A stretch of 64,000 bases of DNA from Linum tenue (Eukaryota > Streptophyta > Magnoliopsida > Malpighiales > Linaceae): contig CAMGYJ010000003.1 of NCBI GenBank assembly GCA_946122785.1, positions 27,173,811 through 27,237,810 on the forward strand, in the 5' to 3' direction. Below the pieces are notes generated by a model. It had not been told where the DNA came from, did no database searches, and was given only the letters and a program-made list of their open reading frames with translations. Both the position numbers and the translations under genes were made by a program. How positions within the stretch are numbered: the stretch's first letter is position 1; each line of letters opens with the position of its first letter. Of this stretch, positions 57,138 to 64,000 are shown piece after piece.

Positions 57138-57992
57138 GGGTTAATACGTTAGTTTGGCCCGAACTATACACAACTTTCTACTTTGGTCCGTGATTTCTGA
57201 AATTGCTATCCTGCCCTGAACTATGTACCATACTTTCTAACTTGGCCCGGAGCAAGATTTGATCGTCAAATTGAACAGTCAACTGAGTTGACCGTTAGTC
57301 AATGATCAGTTCACTTGCCACGTCGGCGAGCACGAATAAAAAAAATGTTTTTTTTTGTATTTCTGTATTCATTTTCTTTTCTAATACTAATAATAATAAT
57401 AATAATAAAATTTAGAAAAGTAAATGAATACAGAAATTCAAAAAATACATTTTTTATTCCGTGCTTGCTGACGTGACAAGTGAGCTGGTTATTGAGTTGA
57501 CCGTCTAATTTAACGGTCAAATCTGAATCCGTGCCAAATTAGGAAGTATGGTACATAATTCAGACCAGGATAGCAATTTCGAAAACCACGGGCCAAAGTA
57601 GAAAGTTGGGTAATGTCTATTTTTTATCCAAATCTTTTTCAGATTCTTTTATATTATCCAAACCTATTAAAATTCTATTAATTATCCAAATCTTTCATAA
57701 TGCATCAAAATATTTGCCATTTTTGCGTATCTTTAATAATTTTGTTACTCTTTTCTTAGTTAAAATATTAAATTTTTGGAATGTTGACCTTCATGAGTCT
57801 ATTCCAAGTCAGTATCATGTTGTCAAGTCAATATTATTAACAAACTTGCTAACTGAAAGTTAACATTTGGTTAATTCTTAATATTTCGATAGGTTTAGAT
57901 AATATAAAAGAATATGAAAAAAAATTGAATAAAAAATAGACATTACTCTAAAAAATTTATGTATAATTCGGGCCAAACTAAGGTATTAACTC
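57138..57992. mobile_element. Fold-back MULE MITE, 855 bp, with nested MITE
   Basis: Two long inverted arms (about 57138-57350 and 57445-57992, the latter interrupted) pair from GGGTTAATACGTTAGTTTGG at the left end with GAGTTAATACCTTAGTTTGG as reverse complement of the right end. The flanks ATATCATTA (57129-57137) and ATTTCATTA (57993-58001) form a 9-bp target duplication with one change. It ends 296 bp past the stop codon of the copper ATPase gene, on the gene's 3' side. Confidence 0.82.
57608..57948. mobile_element. Small MULE-like MITE nested in the fold-back, 341 bp
   Basis: Ends GGGTAATGTCTATTTTTTAT and, reversed, GAGTAATGTCTATTTTTTAT. The 9-bp flanks TAGAAAGTT and TAAAAAATT agree at 7 of 9, the two differences being G to A. 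The other arm of the host fold-back gives the uninterrupted sequence at this point (GTAGAAAGTTGTGTATAGTT), confirming the insertion. A relative lies near 12.06-12.19 kb. Confidence 0.8.
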
Positions 57993-58287
57993 ATTTCATT
58001 ACAACTGACTTACACACAAACAGCGTCCCCCTTTACATCTTATCAACGGAGTGGTATGGTACAACGACCACCTCCTCACCGCCCTGGCCAGCTTACAAAG
58101 ACTAAACTTAGGCTTAAAGTGTAAGAAACCAAAAAAATGAAGTCTGTACAAAATTCAGAATCCCCCAGAACCTCCCCAAATTCCCTATTCCCTCCTTTTA
58201 CTTCACCCTCACAACATTTCCCCCCGTTTTGTTGTAACAATTCATTACGACATTACAATGTTATCTACTTCATACTTTCCTCCTTAT

Positions 58288-61200
58288 CTACTCTACAGTA
58301 ATTTTCAGTAACGTGGTGAGTCTGGGCTTCTTGTATCGTCTCAAAAGTAAAGAAGAACACACTACACTCACCGATGACAGCGCCATGCAGGCACCTGCTG
58401 CCCACGGAGGCAACTCGATCCTCAAATAAGGGAAGAACACCCCAGCAGCTATGGGTATCGCCACCACATTGTACACCATCGCAAACATGTAGTTCAAACG
58501 GATGCGAGCAAACGTTTTCCTCGACAGATCGATGGCCGTGATTACGTCCTCCAAGTTGTTCCTCATCAGCACGTAGTCGGCAGCTTCTATTGCTATATCC
58601 GTCCCCGCACCAATGGCCATGCCGACATCAGATGCAGCCAGGGCCGGCGAGTCGTTTATGCCATCACCAACCATGGCTACCGTGCTCCCGTCCTTTTGAA
58701 GTGCGCGGACCACATCGGCCTTGCCTGCTGGCATTACTTCTGCTCTTACATCTTTAATCCCAACCTGCTTTGGATGCAACGTGCTCTTAGCTCCTCTTCC
58801 AGATGATAAAAAGTTCTGGTGAGCGCATTTTGGTTGATTTAAGATGAGGAATACATACCTCTTTGGCTACTGCACGAGCTGTCCGCCAGTTGTCTCCAGT
58901 GACCATGACTGGTTCGACGCCCATTTTTTGAAGCCCTTCTACAACGACAGCAGCTTCTCTCTTCAAAGGATCCGCAACTCCCAATACCCCAATCAAATTG
59001 TCATCAAATGCAACAAGTATGCCCGTCTTTGCAGAATCTTCAAGTTCTACTACAAAACTCTCGGTAGCAGCTGAGATTTCAATGCCATTCTCAGCCATGA
59101 GCTTCCGGTTACCCACCTGCTCAGCCATCGTAACATATATCATATATTCTTATATACTCAAAATTTTCTACTAGGTTCAGTTCTCCGGACTTCTATTCAG
59201 AAGTAGAAACCAACACAACTTATTGCAACATCTCCATTAGCCTTACCAGGACTCGTTTGCCATCTATACAGCACTTGACACCCGTTCCAGGTAGTGCAGA
59301 GAAATCTGAGACATCCAAAAGCCACCCGGATATTGTTGAATCTTTATTATGGGTTTCACCATCCTTTGTTGGAGAAGGCCCATCAAAGAAATGGAAGTGT
59401 CGGGCATACTCCACTATTGCTTTTGCTAATGGATGCTCACTGCTCGCCTGAACCACGAGAAAAGAGGGAAGCCCTCAAAGCATCAGTCATTAGTTTTTAC
59501 ACATGAGATTTGGAAAGGAGGGAAAGGGAACAGCAAAATACATAAGAATTGTTTCAGGCAGCCAGCTCATATTTTCATACTACAAGGATGTCAAAGAAAA
59601 GAAAATTACCTCTGCAGAAGCCACCCATCTGAGGAATTCTCCACGATCCATTGCTGTGAAAACTTTTGCAGTGGTGACTGTTGCTTTCCCTTGAGTTAAA
59701 GTTCCAGTTTTATCAAATATCACGTAATTGATCTTTTGAGCCCTTTCCAAAGCATCTCCTCCTTTTATCAACACACCATGCTTAGCTCCAACTCCAGTGG
59801 CAACCATCACTGCTGTTGGTGTTGCCAACCCAAGCGCACATGGACATGCAATTACCACCACTGATATTGAAAACATGAGAGAGAAGACAAAGAAATTGCC
59901 ATTTTCAGGAAGCCACTCTTCAGGATAAGCTCCTACTATTCCACCAATGTACCTACAAAGAATTCATGAAAAATACTGAGCAAAGAATAGAGTGTTTCCA
60001 TTTACTGCCACTGAGATAATAAGTGATCAAGGCCTTACCAGCCCAATAATGTAATCAAAGACATGGCAACAACTGTAGGGACAAAAATGCTAGCAACCTG
60101 CCACAGAGAAAGAGATCTAACATCATGAACTGAAATCATTCATGAAACAATAACCCAGACTTCAGTTTCACCAGAAGCAGAAGACGAAAAAATTCAATTT
60201 ATATAGTCAGGATTTTAGGAAAACTTTGAGAGGAAGGGGGAATAAGACCATAATCCTTTGTTAGATACAAGACGGGTATCATTTGATACACATCAGTTAC
60301 CAAAACTATCATAACGTTTGCCACGAGAAAACTGAGCCAAAATTTGATACTCACAAAATCTGCAAATTTCTGAATTGGAGCTTTGGACATCTGTGCTGTT
60401 TCAACCAAACAAATTATCTGGCTCAGAACAGCATCCGATCCAATTTTAGTGGCCTTTACATGTAGCACACCATGTAAGTTAATAGTACCACCAATAACTG
60501 ATGAAGTAGCTTCCTTGAGAACAGGCTCCGACTCTCCAGTTACCATACTCTCATTAACATAACTTGAACCCCATACAACAACGCCATCTGCAGGAATTTT
60601 TCCACCAGGAATAACTTTTAAAGTATCACCAGGCTGAATCAGTAAGGCGTCTATTTCTCTTTCTCGAATGTTTCCACCTAATAACAAATTATATCAATTA
60701 ATTCAGAGAATAATTATATGACTGAATACGCTGATTTACTGGAAATACGAACAGAATCAGCAAGACTGAGGAATGTTAAGAATACCTTTGTCTTTGTCAA
60801 CCAGTAATGCAGTTGCTGGTGCAAGTTCTACTAACTTTTTGATGGCATCAGATGTTTTTCCCTTTGCAAGACATTCCAAATACTTCCCCAATAATACGAA
60901 TGTTATCAACATGGAACTTGTTTCGAAGTAGGTAGGAGACCAGAACCCAGTGGCAGCGCCGTATAGAAGGGCACAAACAGAGTAGAAGTACGAGGCGGAG
61001 GTTCCAAGTGCAACTAACACATCCATATTGGTTGAACCATTTTTAAGGGCCCTTGCAGCTCCTACATAAAAGCGCTTGCCAATTACAAACTGAACCACAC
61101 TCACCAATGCCCACTTCAACCAATCATCCATGATGAACGGTCCACAACGCCAGAGTAGCACAGAATATAGCAGTGGTATATGAGGGCATATCACTCTTAT

Positions 61201-62865
61201 GAAAAAGACTGGAATCTGTAACCAATGGGACAAAAGAGAAAAGAAATGTTAACAAAAAAGCTTTGCTGCTGAATGAAAAAAAAAAAAAAAGAACAGACAA
61301 GCAGCACTCACACTGAAAAGCAAGCTGGACATGAAAAGTCTGAACATATTGGACGCTTCCTCATTATCTTTAGACGTCATTCTTGCATATGGATTGATAA
61401 CGTGTAATTTGAATTGGCCATTGCTCCCTTCCTCGACCCCATCAACCAAGGATCTAGAGCTAATGACTTCAGGGTCAAAAAGAACTTCAAGTTCGGTGGA
61501 TATCCTGTTGTAACGGAATTGACGAACGCCTGTTGATGTGCTAAGTATTCCTTCCAAAAGTTGTGCGCCCATCTCTGTCATTACTCCACTAACTCCCACT
61601 ATGATTTTGTCCTGCTGACTGCTCTGTACAAGTGCCCCTTCGAAACCAGCATCTTCAATGGCATTCACTATGTCATTCTTATCAATTATCGTGGGATCAT
61701 ACTCAACTTCCCCTAAAGATGTGGCCAGGGCCACAACAGCCCTCTTCACGCCAGGAAGATCTCTCAAAATACCTTCAACTGAGTTCACACAGGCGGCACA
61801 AGTCATACCCCCAATTGTGAACTGACCCACCAGGGTTTTACTGTCTGAATTTTTCTTCGTTGTAGTAGGTTGAGGCATAACCTCTGCATCAAACCCTGCA
61901 TCCTCAATTGCATTCTTGACATCATCGTCCTGATATGAGAAGTGAATGGTAGCAATCAAAACTTCAGAATTGATTTCACAAACAAAATTCGTCAGCCTGT
62001 TCACATCATATCAGAGAGCAAAGAAAGCAGTCATAGGCAGAGCAAGAACTGAAAATGCAAGTCTATATAACATTCAACTTCGAATCGTATTTGGTGGGTT
62101 TTTCCTCCCATATTCTGCCATGCCCACTTTAAACTCTAAAGTTTCTTACTTCGGGGACGTTTATCTGGCCATCCAAGGAGATCAAAATTGTGTACGGTAG
62201 AGTAGTTCACAGTATAGCCCTAAACCACATGCAATTACTTGCAAGACACAAATTTGAATGAAGCAACAGCATTAATTCTCATTCCCTCGTCATGGAGCTG
62301 GAAGTCACTGTCGATTTAAAAAGAATAGACCAACTCCTCTTCTACCAAAGTTCATCTGAACTTATCCAATGATCCATTAATCAGCAAGGAAAACGAGGGG
62401 CATAGACAGCTTCAGAAGGACTCCAAAGCAACACCAACTAGACCCGCAGTTTCGAATTCAGAAAGGAAACTAGCGTGCGTCTTCAAGGAAACGGAAAGCG
62501 AGGAAAAAAGGGGAAAAAACAAGAAGAGTCCAAGTAGGCCAACCAACCTTGACCAAGCTGGGGTCAAACACGACATCGGCCCTGTTCTGAAGCAGCGCAA
62601 CAGAGGCGGAGACAACGCCATTGACGCTCCTGAGAGCTGATTCGACGGAATTGGAGCAGGCAGCACAGGTCATCCCGGTAATCCTGACCTGAATCCTCCT
62701 CATCATTCCCTCTCCTCCTTCCTCGCCTTCTCCAGCCTCGATAACATCATCGGATTCCCGCTGTTCGTACGAGTCCAGGAGCCTGACGTCCTCCATGTCA
62801 CCGGCATCAGCGTCCTGGCCGCCGGCGACTCGAGCCAGCTGCAGGTCTCTCGCGCCCGGCGACAT
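58288..62865 (-). CDS. HMA7: P1B-type Cu+-transporting ATPase, RAN1/HMA7-like, 9 exons
   Basis: Pumps Cu(I) into the secretory pathway using ATP. The Arabidopsis relative RAN1/HMA7 supplies copper to ethylene receptors. Exons (minus strand): 62865-62548, 61929-61312, 61215-60786, 60677-60355, 60097-60039, 59952-59610, 59447-59247, 59116-58859, 58764-58288. All introns are GT-AG and the join is 3027 nt, in phase, giving 1008 aa (Arabidopsis RAN1 is about 1000). Metal-binding domains: GMTCAAC at 64-70 and 147-153, plus a third degenerate domain near 221-290 without the Cys pair. TGES 502-505 (actuator), CPC 619-621 (membrane copper site), DKTGT 663-667 (phosphorylated Asp 663), SEHPLA 700-705 (nucleotide site), GDGINDSP 883-890, and YN and MxxSS in the last two membrane helices. 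The start follows family precedent ([10 protein letters not shown]); the frame runs on upstream without another ATG. Confidence 0.95.
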
Positions 62866-63305
62866 TATTACCTGCCCCCGAGCAGGACCCAGTCTCACTC
62901 GACAGGAGGTGGGAAGAGAGAGGGGAAAAGGCAACAGATGAAATTGGAAAGAACAAAACGGAGAAGAAGAAGAAGAAGAAGAGAGGAAAGGGGAAATAAA
63001 GAGATACGACAGATCTTTCAGCCGGTGAGAGAATAATGGATTGGAGTCGGAGGGAGACACAAAGAAACTCGACTACTCGAGAGATATATGGGGAAGACCA
63101 GCAATCAAATCAAATCAAATGTGCAAAAAACTCTTTGTTTTTTTAAATTGAGCAAGAAATTTATAATCTCCCCAGTCCTAATTTATTAGCGCGTTTGTGT
63201 TCTATATATTCGGCTCAAAATACTTTCCTTTTTTTCCCAATAGGTTATGGGAAGAAATCTTTTATAATTTTTTTAGGATGCTAGTGTGAGAAGGGAACGT
63301 TTAAC
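62866..63305 (-). promoter_or_regulatory. 5' UTR and proximal promoter of the copper ATPase gene
   Basis: Upstream of the start codon (higher coordinates) is a pyrimidine-rich leader on the minus strand (CTTCTTCTTCTTCTTCTCCG), typical of plant 5' UTRs. A TATA-like CCATATATCTC on the minus strand near 63082-63092 would place transcription start near 63050. Beyond about 63120 it is AT-rich. No copper-response or other specific element can be assigned. Confidence 0.4.
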
Positions 63306-63790
63306 CAAGGTTGTCAGCCGGCTTTATTGCTTTAAGCCACTTTGTCCGGTTGAATAAGTGAGTTAAATGTTTTTTTTTAGGGGTAGTGAGGGTTAGTGAG
63401 TTAAAGATTAAATGGTTTTAACTTTCAATTTTTTAGTTTGATTGAGCTTTATTGTACGGTTCATACACCTATAAATAATATAAAATCTCATGTAACATAT
63501 TAGAAAATCATATAACATTGAACCAAAATAATATATCGTACTTAAATTCAACATATAGTGAAAATTAACACACTAATATAACATCAACATTCAAATATTC
63601 AACTTAGATTTCAAAGGTAGGATTAGACGAAGAGGAAAACAAAAAGAAAGGACGTGTTTCGCAAAGTAAAGGGGAAAACAATGATGTGTGACCTCCAACC
63701 CGATAACTTTATAGTGGTTCCTGCAAGTGTGTGAGTCAATAATCTCACTGGGTCAGTCAAAACAGGTCGAACTGCATGTTGACAACCTTG
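63306..63790. mobile_element. hAT MITE, 485 bp, upstream of the copper ATPase gene
   Basis: Inverted ends CAAGGTTGTCAGCCGG and, reversed, CAAGGTTGTCAACATG. The 8-bp flanks CGTTTAAC (63298-63305) and CTTTTAAC (63791-63798) differ at one base, as expected for an ageing hAT duplication. AT-rich interior, no ORF. It lies about 440 bp upstream of the ATPase start codon. Confidence 0.82.
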
Positions 63791-63798
63791 CTTTTAAC

Positions 63799-64000
63799 TT
63801 AGAATTCAAACACAATGTTTTTATTTAAATATTTTAAGTATATTGTGTGAGTAATCAAATCATGTTATGTGAAATAATCTACTTAATCTTCTAAAAATGT
63901 CTCCAAACCGTATTAATCTTCGTCTAAAAATATTATGCATTCTCTATTTTTTTAGAGTAGATGACTATTGTGTAGTGTGGTTAGGAGATATGATGAATAT
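63799..64000. other. AT-rich spacer
   Basis: No feature seen before the window ends. Confidence 0.4.

Noticed and set aside
62866..63060. In-frame N-terminal extension of the copper ATPase (about 65 extra residues)
   Set aside because: The frame is open, but the extension could only start at a GTG and contains no ATG. The ATG at 62865 gives the N-terminus expected for RAN1/HMA7.
1..64000. tRNA, rRNA or other structural RNA genes
   Set aside because: No cloverleaf with A and B boxes or rRNA segment was found. The tRNA-like words seen are primer-binding sites of LTR elements, including the one inside the TRIM at 39.5 kb that first looked like a SINE.

Overview
This is a window of flowering-plant nuclear DNA. 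The signs are spliced genes with GT-AG introns, plant-specific families (an F-box protein and a RAN1/HMA7-type copper ATPase), and plant LTR retrotransposons, LINEs, MULEs, hATs and a Helitron. There is no sign of bacterial or organellar organisation. The species cannot be named from the sequence.

Only two genes look intact. One is a single-exon F-box gene at 8274-9650 (+). The other is a nine-exon P1B-type copper-transporting ATPase at 62865-58288 (-), whose exons join in phase to 1008 residues with every catalytic motif present. Everything else supported is a mobile element, an element relic or a broken gene copy. The broken copies are a UBP12/13-like ubiquitin protease (31.0-34.1 kb, 3' exons duplicated at 27.0 kb), the C-terminal end of an RHD3/SEY1-like GTPase (42.0-42.4 kb), and gene fragments inside Pack-MULE-like elements (an LRR at 3.8 kb, an F-box/kelch piece at 44.7 kb).

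Layout. 0-8 kb: AT-rich DNA, a MULE with a captured LRR fragment and a hAT inserted in it, a truncated duplicate of that MULE, and a 587-bp MULE MITE just upstream of the F-box gene. 10-14 kb: LTR-like remnant and Helitron relic. 15-26.3 kb: a degenerate Copia element interrupted by a hAT MITE, a 2.5-kb gag-only LTR element and a 6.0-kb pol-less LTR element, each with exact target-site duplications. 26.3-39.8 kb: a 4.2-kb direct duplication around the UBP pseudogene, carrying LINE RNase H and antisense Ty3/gypsy protease pieces, with a third partial copy holding a 292-bp TRIM. 42.7-45.7 kb: a TIR element with a Pack-MULE nested inside it. 46-56 kb: LTR-retrotransposon debris, including a GGCGCC-rich tandem array and a near-complete solo-type LTR. 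57-64 kb: the ATPase gene bracketed by a fold-back MULE downstream and a hAT MITE upstream.

The most unusual signal is shared by four LTR families here. The LTR segment upstream of the likely transcription start carries clustered short palindromic words, and the word differs between families (CACGGCCGTG, GTTCACGGTC/GACCGTGAAC, ACCCGGTCGGGT, GGCGCC) while the flanking LTR sequence is recognisably related in at least two of them. The freshest element, at 20-26 kb, has two 1421-bp LTRs differing at about 15 positions by eye and no polymerase, so it must have been moved recently by a partner outside this window.
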